Source: Pricia mediterranea
GTDB lineage: Bacteria; Bacteroidota; Bacteroidia; Flavobacteriales; Flavobacteriaceae
Reading direction: 5' to 3'
DNA length: 64,000 nucleotides
NCBI RefSeq assembly: GCF_032248455.1
Contig: NZ_JAVTTP010000001.1
Span: 2,912,501 to 2,976,500 of the forward strand
Positions 36,204 through 45,074 of this stretch are shown here, piece by piece; within the stretch, counting starts at the first letter, position 1, and every line of letters starts with the position of its first letter. The translations under genes and the position numbers were made by a program. The notes under the pieces are model-generated. The model was not told where the DNA came from. It saw only the letters and a program-made list of their open reading frames with translations, and searched no databases.

Positions 36204-38030
36204 TCAGACCATCGAACCCAGCAGCAGCGTACCCAATATCAATAGTACCAAAGAGATTGCACCTCCCACTACGATAAAGTGCCTGAATCGATAAATGCCC
36301 ATGCTGTAGATCAGGGAATTGGTCTGATAGCCGACCGGGGTAAAAAAACTAAAGTTCGCCGCGAACATAACGGCCAATACAAAAGGTTTGGCGGGCAGTG
36401 CCATTCCAGCGGATATCGAAATGGCCAAAGGCGCCATGATAATGGCCGTCGCATTGTTAGATACGAACGCGCTGAGCAGCATGGTGGCCAAGAAGAGGAT
36501 TCCGATGGAATATACCGGTCTTTGCCCCTGCATTACATTGAGCAGCTGTTCCGATAGCCAATCATCGGTTCCGGTGTTGTGCATGGCGATGCCCAGGGGA
36601 ATCATACCCGCCAACAGGAACAATATCTGCCAATTGATCTTTTTGTACACATTTTCCAACGTAATACAATTTAGCAGCAATAGTGCCATACACCCCAATA
36701 TCGTACTGGGCAAAATGTTCAAAATTCCGCTGGCCGCCAAAACGATTACCCCGACCAAGACCAACAGGGTCAGGTTCCGTTTTGAAGACCTGGAGATTTC
36801 CGGGGCCTCGTACTGCTGTAATATCGCCACGTTGTCGTAGAGGTCGAAATCCGCAATGGTATCCCTGTCGATTTCGAGAAGCACCCTGTCGCCGACCTTT
36901 AGGTGGGTAAGGTCCAGGTCATCGGTAAACAACCTATCCCTTAAAAAACGGAGATTCTTTCTTTTTTTAATGGCGAGCGGAACGGCATCGTGGAGCATCG
37001 AATGTTTGAGCTCATTCAAGGTCTTTCCCAAAAAGCGGGCACCGGGCATCATCATCATTTCCACTAAAATGATATTGCCGTTAGAATCTTTTTTTACGGT
37101 CTTCCTATCCTTGAATTCATAATGGGAATAGGTGCCCGGGCCTTCGCCATCGGGAGAGACGATAATTTCTTCATCGCTCTTCAGTCGAAGAAGGTTTTCC
37201 AGGTTGCAGGAAACCAACAATCTATCCCGTTCCTTGAGTATGGTTTGCTTAGCGGGATATGTGTCCTCGCTACCGTTCCTTGAGAACTTTAGCACCGAAA
37301 TGCCGTCATCCTGAAAAAAGGTATCCTTTATTTTTTTTCCGATCAGTTTAGAATCCGGGGTGAGTTCAAAGGTCGTAAGGTAGCTGTCGAGATCGTATTG
37401 CTTCCGCAATTTATTTTTTGAATCCGTCGGAAGATATTTGGACAACAAGGTGACCAAAAGGATGGACACCGTCAAAAATATGGTGCCGAGCCATGAAAAC
37501 TCAAAGAAGGCGAACCGCGCACCCGTCCTGTCAAAATAAATGGAATTGACGATAAGGTTGGTCGAGGTGCCCATCAACGTACAGCTTCCCCCGAGGATGC
37601 TCGCAAACGAAATGGGTAGTAACAGTTTGTTCTTCGAAATATCGTGCTTATCGGAAAGCTCTGTAATTATTTTAATGAATACGATTACCACGGCCGTGGA
37701 ACTGATAAATGCCGATATGGAACCGGTGATGAACATAAATGCCGGCACTATGAAATAAATCGGCCAACCCTTGAAGCGTTTTAGTGCGTTCGCCATCCAA
37801 GAAATGACCCCGTTTTGTTCAAGTGCGGCCGCAATAATCATCAAACATAGAATGGTGATGACCGCGGCGTTCGAAAACCCGCTGATGCCTTCCTCAGGGG
37901 TGACGAGACCTAGGAGGATCAGAACCCCTATGATACAAAAGGCGATTTTGTCCATAGGAAATATCTCGAAGGCAAAAAGCGCGACAATTGTTGCGATAAT
38001 CAAGAATATCAGGGCAATTTCCAATGTCAT
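36204..38030 (-). CDS. SLC13/DASS-type permease with two TrkA-C domains
   Basis: 608 residues. Two membrane halves (about 1-200 and 405-608) flank two RCK/TrkA-C regulatory domains (about 220-280 and 322-390). The first half has the family signature GTSTNLIVN (154-162); the second half holds the matching SNNATAIIMAPLA sequence. Such proteins are sodium- or proton-coupled anion transporters (dicarboxylate, sulfate). The substrate is not predictable. It is divergent from the small lipoprotein at 38206. Confidence 0.9.
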   Translation of the reverse strand: MTLEIALIFLIIATIVALFAFEIFPMDKIAFCIIGVLILLGLVTPEEGISGFSNAAVITILCLMIIAAALEQNGVISWMANALKRFKGWPIYFIVPAFMFITGSISAFISSTAVVIVFIKIITELSDKHDISKNKLLLPISFASILGGSCTLMGTSTNLIVNSIYFDRTGARFAFFEFSWLGTIFLTVSILLVTLLSKYLPTDSKNKLRKQYDLDSYLTTFELTPDSKLIGKKIKDTFFQDDGISVLKFSRNGSEDTYPAKQTILKERDRLLVSCNLENLLRLKSDEEIIVSPDGEGPGTYSHYEFKDRKTVKKDSNGNIILVEMMMMPGARFLGKTLNELKHSMLHDAVPLAIKKRKNLRFLRDRLFTDDLDLTHLKVGDRVLLEIDRDTIADFDLYDNVAILQQYEAPEISRSSKRNLTLLVLVGVIVLAASGILNILPSTILGCMALLLLNCITLENVYKKINWQILFLLAGMIPLGIAMHNTGTDDWLSEQLLNVMQGQRPVYSIGILFLATMLLSAFVSNNATAIIMAPLAISISAGMALPAKPFVLAVMFAANFSFFTPVGYQTNSLIYSMGIYRFRHFIVVGGAISLVLLILGTLLLGSMV

Positions 38031-38150
38031 GATGCCGGGATATATTATTGACTAAATATAAGGGGATGTATATTTCCAAAAAAATCCAAAACAAAAAAAA
38101 TAAAGTTCCGTTAACATCTTTTAACCTGTCAAATTACTGCGTATGAGAGG

Positions 38151-38166
38151 TTTGGCATTTTTTTTG
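38151..38166 (+). promoter_or_regulatory. Sigma-54-like promoter core upstream of small lipoprotein
   Basis: TTTGGCATTTTTTTTG is identical over 16 bases to the element at 34546-34561. The GG (38154-38155) to G (38166) spacing fits -24/-12, with GA replacing the canonical GC. The ATG of the lipoprotein gene is 40 bp downstream. A TGTCA half-site lies at 38127-38131 without a clear partner. Confidence 0.5.
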
Positions 38167-38205
38167 AATCATAATCAATATGATGTCTAACTAAAATTCA
38201 GTAAA

Positions 38206-38709
38206 ATGGAAAAACTGGTAATGCTTTCATTGGCTGTAATTTTAACTGCAAGTTGCAAGGGCCAAGAGCATAAAAATGAGGAAAATATACAAGAGGATAA
38301 TCAGAAACAAATCACCGAACAACCCAAAGGCACGTGGAAAGTCGACAAGGAGTTTGATGAGGACGGGAACTTGATCAGGTACGATTCCATTTACTCATGG
38401 TCGTCGTCAGATTATCTCGGGGAATTGGCGCAAAAGAATCCCGATAGCCTATTGCAATCGTTCCGATCCAAATTTTATAGGAATTTTAAGGGATTCGATG
38501 ACCGAGGCTTCGGGGATTTCTTCACCGAAGATTCACTTTTTACGAAACGTTTCTTCGACAAGGATTTCTTCGACAGCCAATTCGGCGAGGATTTTATGGA
38601 CATCGACAGAATCCGCGAACGCATGGAAACTATGCAGCAAAATTTTATGGAACGATACCGGTCCGAATTCGATTCGTTGCAACGCAGGGATACCCCGGAT
38701 AATGAATAG
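38206..38709 (+). CDS. Small acidic lipoprotein of unknown function
   Basis: 167 residues with lipobox ILTASC (Cys17). The mature part is charged: a Glu/Asn/Gln-rich linker (KNEENIQEDNQKQ), GTWKVDKEFDEDGNLIRYDS, then a Phe/Asp-rich segment with repeated FFxDxxFFDSQF-type motifs and a helical end. I do not recognise the family. A sigma-54-like promoter shared with hsp20 suggests a stress-linked role, which is inference. Confidence 0.75.
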   Translation: MEKLVMLSLAVILTASCKGQEHKNEENIQEDNQKQITEQPKGTWKVDKEFDEDGNLIRYDSIYSWSSSDYLGELAQKNPDSLLQSFRSKFYRNFKGFDDRGFGDFFTEDSLFTKRFFDKDFFDSQFGEDFMDIDRIRERMETMQQNFMERYRSEFDSLQRRDTPDNE

Positions 38710-38841
38710 GTTGTTGTCACTGGGCATCGAGCCGTCTTTTTATTTGGGTCCCGCAGGAGGTTTAGTTCCATCTTAAAAACCCATCTACTTTGGGGGTGGA
38801 TAGCCCGATTTGAGCAAATTCTTTACGCTCTTCGCAGCCTC

Positions 38842-39711
38842 TCACTCCCCCAGCATAGGAAACAACCTTCTTATCTCCTCGTCCGAGGGTTGTTTTCCGT
38901 ACTCGCAAATTTCGAATCCTTCGGTGTGCTCGGCGGATTTGGCTTTGTCTCCATACCATTTTTCCAAACTTTCCATAGTAGCTTCGTTCGGGGCGTTTGT
39001 ACGCCAATCGGCCAAAAACTGTAACCGCTCGTCTTCGTTCCCGGGCACTAGGTCCAGTTTTCCGGAGGTCCAGGGGAGCCATTCGAAGAATTGGGATTCA
39101 TGGGCCGCCATGGCGTAGATTTTTTGGTCGAACACTTCATCGGTGATAACCGCAATATCAGGCTGGAAGGGATTCGGCTTTTGAAATCTATCTTCCGAAT
39201 ACAAAAAGACGGGATTCTTTTTCAAGGGCGGAACATCGGGTGCTACGTTGGGAACGATGACCAGGTAAGCGGCATCCTGCACCAAGATCCCGGTATACCG
39301 ATGGTCCGGATGGTAGTCGTTGGGCCGGGGCGCAATCACGATATCGGCGTTCCATTTTCGTATTTCCCGAATGACTTTGAGACGGTTTTCCAAAGTAGGC
39401 ATCAGTTCGCCGTCATGGTTGTCCAATACCGTATATTCAACCCCGAAGCGTTTGCCCGCCTCCTTGGCTTCGGCAATCCTGATTCTGGCCAGCTCGCCCC
39501 CGCCTTTGTCCTGATGGCCCGCATCGCCATTGGTCAGAGACACGAACTTTACATTGTGGCCCATTTGCGAAAAGAGGATGGCGGTACCCCCGGCATCGTT
39601 ATCACAATCGTCGGGATGCGCCCCGAAAACGATGACGTTGATTTTTTCCGCTTGGGAAAAGGTTGTGGTGGTAAAAAGGGTAAGGCAAAGAACAGGAAGA
39701 AATCGTTTCAT
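38842..39711 (-). CDS. Secreted PIG-L / LmbE-family deacetylase
   Basis: 289 residues with a signal peptide (LFTTTTFSQ, to about 20). The zinc and catalytic motif AHPDD lies at 31-35, and the second zinc His lies in NDYHPDHRYTG; a late AAHESQF motif completes the site. PIG-L enzymes remove N-acetyl groups from amino sugars. Its export suggests action on an environmental or cell-envelope glycan. It is separated from neighbours by more than 130 bp on both sides. Confidence 0.9.
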   Translation of the reverse strand: MKRFLPVLCLTLFTTTTFSQAEKINVIVFGAHPDDCDNDAGGTAILFSQMGHNVKFVSLTNGDAGHQDKGGGELARIRIAEAKEAGKRFGVEYTVLDNHDGELMPTLENRLKVIREIRKWNADIVIAPRPNDYHPDHRYTGILVQDAAYLVIVPNVAPDVPPLKKNPVFLYSEDRFQKPNPFQPDIAVITDEVFDQKIYAMAAHESQFFEWLPWTSGKLDLVPGNEDERLQFLADWRTNAPNEATMESLEKWYGDKAKSAEHTEGFEICEYGKQPSDEEIRRLFPMLGE

Positions 39712-39881
39712 TGGTCGTTATTTTAGTTCATTTTAAAAACCCACCTCCTTGGTGGGGTTGATAGCCCTACTAGGGTAAATTCTTTACTTCAGCTCAAAAC
39801 CCACCATTTTCATATATGAACGACCTGATTTCAGCAAATGATTTGGTCGTTTTAGGTTTAGTTTTTATAGTGCTGTCGGCA

Positions 39882-41270
39882 TTATATCAGCCTCATGGCC
39901 TTGGGATCCCAGTTTACGGGCTTTTCACCGTAATAACTTTCATTGGCCAAAAGGGCCGCCCCGGCGGCACGGAGTCCGAATGTAGGGTCTTCGATGATAG
40001 TATCCTGTTCACGTATCGCCTGAAAGAACTTATGGAAGTGATCGTAATGTGCCCCTTTGTAATCGTTGGGCGCCTGCCAGGTCGTTTCGCCCGTTGAAAG
40101 AGAGGACGCCCGGGACTCGAGGTTCTTGGCGGCATATTCTTCCCTGATTTTTTCTTGGGTGGCCTTGGTATAGGCAATCATCGAATACCCGTCGGGCACC
40201 AAATCCAGCTTGGAGCGTCTTAGCGTAACGGCGTTCTGTCCGATTTCCATTTCGCCTTCGGTTCCGACCAGTTTGAAACCGCTACCGCCACCACTTCCGG
40301 CGATAAAATTGATTCGGAAAGCCGCGTTGAACGCCGCATGGGTATCGGTCTTCGGGTAGTCGTATAGCGTTATACTTACATCGGGAACGTCGCGGCCGTC
40401 TTTCCAGAAGCGTAGTCCCCCAGTGGCCTGTGCCCGATTAGGTCCGTACGAGCTGACAATGTAGTTGAGCGTCGAAAAGGCGTGTACAAAAAGGTCTCCC
40501 GCGACCCCCGTTCCGTAATCCTTATAATTGCGCCATCTGAAAAATCGCTTGTTCTCGTAGGGCACTTTCGGTGCCGTACCCAAAAACGTGTCAAAATCTA
40601 CCGTCTGTGGGTTGGCATCAGGAGGAATCGGATATTGCCACGCTCCTTCGGCGGAATAGCGGTCGTTGTAAAAATCCAACATGACGATATCTCCGATGGC
40701 CCCCTCTTCATAGAGCTGTTTTGCCTTCTCATTGCCCAGGGACGACATGCTTTGACTCCCGATCTGGCAAAGTTTTCCTGACGCCTTTTGGGCATCTATG
40801 ATCGCTTGGCCTTCGTCGTAGCGTTGCACCATCGGTTTTTCGCAATACACATGTTTACCGGCCTTCAACGCATTGACGGCAATCTGTTTGTGCCAATGGT
40901 CGGGAGTCGCAATGATAACGGCATCGATTTCGCTACGGCCTAAAATCTCACGATAGTCCCGGGTCGTGAAAAAAGCATCGCCCCAAAGCTCCTTACTTCG
41001 ATCCAATCGGCCGGTGTAGAGGTCACAGACGGCGACCAGCTTCACTCCGTCGACCCGTAGTGCGGACTGCGTATCGTAAATACCTTGAATGCCACAGCCG
41101 ATCAGGGCGAGATTGATTTGGTCGTTCACGGCATAGTGAGCGTTTTCATAGGCTCTTGTGAGCAGTATTTTTTCTTTGTAAGGAGAGGCAAAAACCATGG
41201 GTGCCGAGCTCAGCGCGGCAGAACCCAAGGTGGCTTTTTTAAGGAAAAATCTCCTTGAAGACTTGTCCAT
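39882..41270 (-). CDS. Gfo/Idh/MocA oxidoreductase with Tat signal
   Basis: 462 residues from the ATG at 41270; an upstream in-frame ATG at 41321 would put extra residues ahead of the signal. The N-terminus SSRRFFLKK then a hydrophobic stretch to FASP is a twin-arginine signal. The Rossmann motif ALIGCGIQGIYD is followed by the family EKP motif in VYCEKPMV and by ATPDHWHKQ. Such exported proteins include glycosidases or dehydrogenases that use a tightly bound NAD. Sugar substrate unknown. Confidence 0.9.
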   Translation of the reverse strand: MDKSSRRFFLKKATLGSAALSSAPMVFASPYKEKILLTRAYENAHYAVNDQINLALIGCGIQGIYDTQSALRVDGVKLVAVCDLYTGRLDRSKELWGDAFFTTRDYREILGRSEIDAVIIATPDHWHKQIAVNALKAGKHVYCEKPMVQRYDEGQAIIDAQKASGKLCQIGSQSMSSLGNEKAKQLYEEGAIGDIVMLDFYNDRYSAEGAWQYPIPPDANPQTVDFDTFLGTAPKVPYENKRFFRWRNYKDYGTGVAGDLFVHAFSTLNYIVSSYGPNRAQATGGLRFWKDGRDVPDVSITLYDYPKTDTHAAFNAAFRINFIAGSGGGSGFKLVGTEGEMEIGQNAVTLRRSKLDLVPDGYSMIAYTKATQEKIREEYAAKNLESRASSLSTGETTWQAPNDYKGAHYDHFHKFFQAIREQDTIIEDPTFGLRAAGAALLANESYYGEKPVNWDPKAMRLI

Positions 41271-41381
41271 TCGAGAATAGTTTTGGTTAGAATAAAGAAG
41301 AAAATTACATTTTTTTCTCAAGATATACTAAAAAAATGGTGCCGGACTCCGGGTTCGACGAGTTTCCGTCTAAAGCAAACA

Positions 41382-41438
41382 GGCGCGAGCGCCCCGGATG
41401 AAATCTTACTGGCCGATTCGACTGGGCCGTATTTCATC
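41382..41438. repeat. Inverted repeats between divergent genes
   Basis: GGCGC-ga-GCGCC (41382-41393) is directly followed by a larger inverted repeat, GATGAAAT (41397-41404) and ATTTCATC (41431-41438). Both lie in the gap between the Gfo/Idh/MocA gene and the divergent ndh. A -7-like TAAATTTG occurs at 41472-41479, 11 bp before ndh. They could be an operator or a structured leader; nothing further can be said. Confidence 0.35.
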
Positions 41439-41489
41439 ATCTAAGAACTCGCTTGTGAAGTCGGGAATGGTTAAATTTGAAAAAAAGTC

Positions 41490-42767
41490 ATGAACCTCCC
41501 CAAGACAGATAAAAAACGGATTGTTATCATCGGTGGTGGATTCGGCGGTATATCCTTGGCCAAAAAGCTCAAAGGACTTGACGTTCAGCTCGTAGTCATT
41601 GACCGACATAATTACCACACTTTTCAACCCCTGCTGTATCAAGTGTCTACAAGCGGACTCGAACCTGACTCCATTGCCTACCCCATTCGAAAAATCCTGA
41701 GAAAAATCGAGGATTTCCATTTTCGCTGGGCAAAGGTTTCCCGTGTTGATCCTGAAAAGCGGGAAATCACTACCGATAAGGGAATAGTGGCGTATGATTA
41801 TCTGGTCATGGCGACCGGCACCCGGACCAATTTTTTTGGCAACAAGACCATCGCCGCGCATGCCATGCCCATGAAAAGTGTACCGCAGGCCCTGAATATT
41901 AGGAGCCTAATGTTACAAAATTTCGAGGCGGCCGACGACTGTGAGGACAAAGATGAACGCAAGGCCCTGCTCAATTTTTGTATCGTAGGTGCCGGACCCA
42001 CGGGAGTAGAACTTTCGGGTGCTCTGGCCGAACTTAAGAACAATGTTTTTCCAAAGGACTACCGGCATCTTGACATCAATGAGATGGAAATACATCTGTT
42101 CGAAGGGGCCGATCAGGTGTTGCCCCCGATGAGCGAACAAGCCTCGAAGAAGGCCACGGCTTTCTTACATGGATTGGGCGTCCAAATTCATTTGGGAACT
42201 ATTGTGGACAGTTACGATGGGGAGACTGTTGCGATCAATGACGGTACAAGCATGCGCTGTAAGAATTTTATATGGGCGGCGGGGGTCACGGGGGCGAAAC
42301 TCGACGGTTTTACTGCGGATAAATGGGTCGAAAAATCGAATAGGTTCAAGGTCAACCCGTACAACCAGGTGGAGGGATTTACAAATGTTTTCGCAATCGG
42401 CGATGTCGCCTACATGGAAACAGAAGAGTATCCAAACGGGCATCCTCAAGTGGCCCAGCCAGCCATTCAGCAGGGCGAGTTACTGGCCCGCAATCTCGAG
42501 CGGTTATTGAATGGAAAACAGATGGAAGCATTTGAGTACAATGACAAAGGTACTATGGCGACCGTGGGAAGGAACAAGGCGGTCGTTGACCTGCACCAAC
42601 TTAAATTTGCGGGTTTCTTCGCTTGGTTCGTCTGGATGTTCGTCCACCTAATGGCCCTCGTCGGCTTTAGAAATAGGATGGTCGTCTTTTTCAATTGGGT
42701 GTATAATTACATCAACTACGACAAGGCCGCACGTTTGATAGTACGGCCTTTTCGCCCTAAACCTTAG
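41490..42767 (+). CDS. ndh: Type II NADH dehydrogenase (NDH-2)
   Basis: 425 residues. The FAD motif IVIIGGGFGG is at 11-20, HTFQPLLYQVSTSGLEPDSIA follows (shown in the family as the quinone-side loop; cut here to FQPLLYQV), the NADH motif is VGAGPTGVELSGAL, and the second FAD motif is FAIGDVAYME. The C-terminus is amphipathic and membrane-associating (FAWFVWMFVHLMALVGF). It passes electrons from NADH to the quinone pool without pumping protons. A hairpin AAGGCCGCAC/GTACGGCCTT overlaps the last codons (42723-42750) and may terminate transcription. Confidence 0.93.
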   Translation: MNLPKTDKKRIVIIGGGFGGISLAKKLKGLDVQLVVIDRHNYHTFQPLLYQVSTSGLEPDSIAYPIRKILRKIEDFHFRWAKVSRVDPEKREITTDKGIVAYDYLVMATGTRTNFFGNKTIAAHAMPMKSVPQALNIRSLMLQNFEAADDCEDKDERKALLNFCIVGAGPTGVELSGALAELKNNVFPKDYRHLDINEMEIHLFEGADQVLPPMSEQASKKATAFLHGLGVQIHLGTIVDSYDGETVAINDGTSMRCKNFIWAAGVTGAKLDGFTADKWVEKSNRFKVNPYNQVEGFTNVFAIGDVAYMETEEYPNGHPQVAQPAIQQGELLARNLERLLNGKQMEAFEYNDKGTMATVGRNKAVVDLHQLKFAGFFAWFVWMFVHLMALVGFRNRMVVFFNWVYNYINYDKAARLIVRPFRPKP

Positions 42768-42851
42768 GTTAAGGGAAGTCAGCTCATTGTACGCTTTCAA
42801 TCTCTGCCCGGGCCATTTCGAAATAACCCTTAGTTTATGGCCTCGACGGGA

Positions 42852-42881
42852 TTATAAATCAAAAAACCTTTAGTATATTTA
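42852..42881 (+). promoter_or_regulatory. Candidate promoter of the 42.9-kb ncRNA
   Basis: TTA (42852-42854), 19 bases, then TATATTTA (42874-42881) matches the Bacteroidota consensus TTG-N19-TAnnTTTG with one mismatch in each element. Transcription would begin near 42888. Confidence 0.45.
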
Positions 42882-42887
42882 CACGTT

Positions 42888-42987
42888 GTGTTGTGACCCA
42901 TGACCTTGAAAGAGGTCGGGGCCAATGAAAGGCTTTCCTCCCGTTCCGATGGTCAATCGGGATTTGGGATACCGGAAGGCTTTTTTT
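42888..42987 (+). ncRNA. Candidate structured small RNA with intrinsic terminator
   Basis: The about 100-nt stretch folds by eye into a small hairpin GACCT/AGGTC (42902-42906 and 42913-42917) and a long interrupted hairpin: GCTTTCC (42932-42938) with GGAAGGC (42974-42980, one G-U pair), TCCC (42939-42942) with GGGA (42966-42969), and CCGAT (42946-42950) with ATCGG (42956-42960). Seven T residues follow directly (42981-42987). A promoter-like sequence precedes it. An overlapping frame from 42900 reads through the terminator and does not look like a protein. No known RNA family was recognised. Confidence 0.5.
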
Positions 42988-43061
42988 ATGGTCCGAAGCG
43001 GAACTTTCGCGCAACCGCGTTAAGCTGTATCCCTCGGTTGATGCTGGTCGCGTTTGTCCTT

Positions 43062-43193
43062 CACCTGATGATTGATTTTTTTGCCGTGGGTGGCAGACTC
43101 GTCAATGGCCTGCTCCTTTAGGCTTTGCTTATCGCTCTTATCAATTAGGTTGTTCTCTTTGTTCTCGTTTTTCTTGTCGTTCATCCTAGTCAT
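43062..43193 (-). CDS. Very small hydrophilic protein, possibly frameshifted
   Basis: 43 residues rich in Asn, Asp, Lys and Glu (NDKKNENKENN, SDKQSLKEQAIDESATHG), with a second possible start at residue 4. The frame closes soon after an A6 run (43077-43082 on the complement). One extra A would extend it in the same hydrophilic style to a stop at 43021. No family recognised. It lies in a cluster of three very small minus-strand genes. Confidence 0.45.
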
Positions 43194-43333
43194 TTTAAGT
43201 GTTAGTATTCGTATTGTATTTTATCCTCTAATCCTGAAGCTGAGTATGAAATTATCTTTCCAAGCTGCGCGAATCCTGCGTAAATCCGTCCGAAAAAGTC
43301 AGTGGAACGGTCGGAGGGCTTGAAAGACATATC

Positions 43334-43477
43334 TCATGCAGTCGCCAAAAGAAAAATAGCGCCGGCAATGACGATGAGCAATAATATTATGATTAGCGTC
43401 GTCCACGGAAACTTTTTTTGGTTGTCGGACGTAAATAACCGCCGGTTCCGAATTTCCTCTTTCTTATCTTTGTTCAT
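43334..43477 (-). CDS. Small single-pass membrane protein
   Basis: 47 residues. A charged N-terminus (NKDKKEEIRNRRLF) precedes one membrane helix, TTLIIILLLIVIAGAIFLLA, that runs to the C-terminus, a tail-anchored arrangement with the charged part expected in the cytoplasm. It lies between two other small genes on the same strand. No family recognised. Confidence 0.6.
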   Translation of the reverse strand: MNKDKKEEIRNRRLFTSDNQKKFPWTTLIIILLLIVIAGAIFLLATA

Positions 43478-43542
43478 ATGGTGCTATTTTCGGCTATGGG
43501 AATGCTACTTGGGGGTTATTTACTTGTACCCTATCCGATTGA

Positions 43543-43878
43543 TTATTGGCTTTTGTCCGTGTTTGCTCTTTCAGGGGCTTCCAAGTCTTCCTTGCTTTCT
43601 GCGCCTTGACCGTATAAGGTATTTTCTTCATCCTTCAATTTCTTCGTGTTTGCGGTATTCGGGATGTCCCTTCCCGGGATATCTAGATTTTTACCGGTAA
43701 AGTCCGTCTCTCTTTTGGCCTCGCCGCTACTTTGGTTTCGTTTTTCCAGCAAACGATCATCACCGGTATCCATACTTAACCCCTGGGATCCCAAAGCGTT
43801 TATGTTTTCTTTGGTGACCTCCGAATTGTATTTTTCTTTTGATTTTTTCGGTTCTTTTTCTTCGTCCTTTTTCTTCAT
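43543..43878 (-). CDS. Small disordered hydrophilic protein
   Basis: 111 residues from the ATG at 43878 (MKKKDEEKEPKK); the frame is open 15 codons further up, but that part reads like noncoding sequence. It is highly charged and lacks hydrophobic segments, with ENINALGSQGLSMDTGDD and LDIPGRDIPN as its most ordered-looking parts. Its composition suggests an intrinsically disordered, possibly stress-related protein. Similar uncharacterised proteins are familiar in flavobacteria, but I cannot name a family. Confidence 0.65.
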   Translation of the reverse strand: MKKKDEEKEPKKSKEKYNSEVTKENINALGSQGLSMDTGDDRLLEKRNQSSGEAKRETDFTGKNLDIPGRDIPNTANTKKLKDEENTLYGQGAESKEDLEAPERANTDKSQ

Positions 43879-44046
43879 TTTGAATTGTCGCTTTGTGAAC
43901 TTTAAGATAAGGCAGCGTAGCACGATGCATGCGCTATTACGGAATTTTTATTGATGCTAAAAATGTGGAATACGGGCCGCAAAAATGGAGATACAATGAT
44001 ATGGGGACATCCAAAAGATGGCCCAAGGCTTCTGATGAACATGCTA

Positions 44047-45012
44047 CTATTTGCCGGTCATGCTATGTAAGGCATAGTGCGTCAAGGAAGCGGCCAATTT
44101 CGCGGTGTGGCTGTCGATATCGTAGGTTGGATTCATTTCGGCGATGTCGAGGCTGATCAATTTGCCTGATTCGATAAACGTTTTAAGGCATTTCAAAACG
44201 ATATCCGGAGAGAAACCCATAGGGGAAGGGGCACTTACCCCGGGGACATAAGCCGATGAAAAACCGTCCATATCGATGGTGACGTAAAGATGGTCCATCT
44301 CGTCGATGAATTGGCGCAGTATTTTTTCGATGGATGCCCAGCTCGACGTATTGAAACCCTCGCTTTCGACATAGTCCACGCCAAATTTCTCCGCCGTTTG
44401 AAACAGTTGGGAATCGTTTGCATCCCTTCGTATCCCCAAACAGAGATAGTTAAGGGGATGGCCTTCGGATGCATTGTTTTGGGCTATTTGATAGAACGGG
44501 GTACCGGAATTGTTGCCATTTTCGTCATCTCTAAGATCGAAATGGGCGTCGAAATTGATAATTCCGATGGATGCAGGGCTGCCCAAATGTTTTTTGATGC
44601 CATTGTAGTGCCCGTAGGCGATATCATGTCCCCCTCCGAGTACGATGGGAATTGTTCTAGCACTTAAAAGATCTACTATTTTTTCGGACAGGCTGTTTTG
44701 GGCAGCTTCCATGTCCCCATCGGGACATTCGACGCTGCCGACATCGATGAGCCTGACTTCGGGGGATAAATGGTTCGGCATTTTCCCCAGTTGTTTTCTG
44801 ATGGCATCGGGACCTTCGGCCGCCCCGATCCTGCCTTGGTTTCTTCTGACCCCTTCGTCGCAGGCATATCCCAAAATGGCGATTGTTTTTTGGGATGGAT
44901 GCGACCCCGTATCTTCAATGGCAGTACATTCTACTTTTTCGTGCAGGTACAGGGCGTTGCCGGATTTTCGGCCGGTCCAATTGTCAGGATGTGGTTTGCG
45001 GTAAGAGCTCAT
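44047..45012 (-). CDS. hutG: Formimidoylglutamase, arginase family
   Basis: 321 residues with the binuclear-manganese ureohydrolase motifs: VLGGGHDIAYGH, FDAHFDLRD and TIDMDGFSSAYVPG with ISAPSPMG-like text after it. It hydrolyses N-formimidoyl-glutamate to glutamate and formamide, the last step of the hut pathway. It is the last gene of the operon, 62 bp after hutU. Arginase or agmatinase is excluded mainly by the hut context. Confidence 0.92.
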   Translation of the reverse strand: MSSYRKPHPDNWTGRKSGNALYLHEKVECTAIEDTGSHPSQKTIAILGYACDEGVRRNQGRIGAAEGPDAIRKQLGKMPNHLSPEVRLIDVGSVECPDGDMEAAQNSLSEKIVDLLSARTIPIVLGGGHDIAYGHYNGIKKHLGSPASIGIINFDAHFDLRDDENGNNSGTPFYQIAQNNASEGHPLNYLCLGIRRDANDSQLFQTAEKFGVDYVESEGFNTSSWASIEKILRQFIDEMDHLYVTIDMDGFSSAYVPGVSAPSPMGFSPDIVLKCLKTFIESGKLISLDIAEMNPTYDIDSHTAKLAASLTHYALHSMTGK

Positions 45013-45074
45013 TTTTTTCGTCGTTTTAATGTTTGTAAATTCTCGATCGGCCTCGTTATTGCTCCGACAAGATC

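Noticed and set aside
42900-43121. Plus-strand frame starting inside the candidate ncRNA
   Set aside because: It runs through the terminator hairpin and T tract and has no coding-like pattern.
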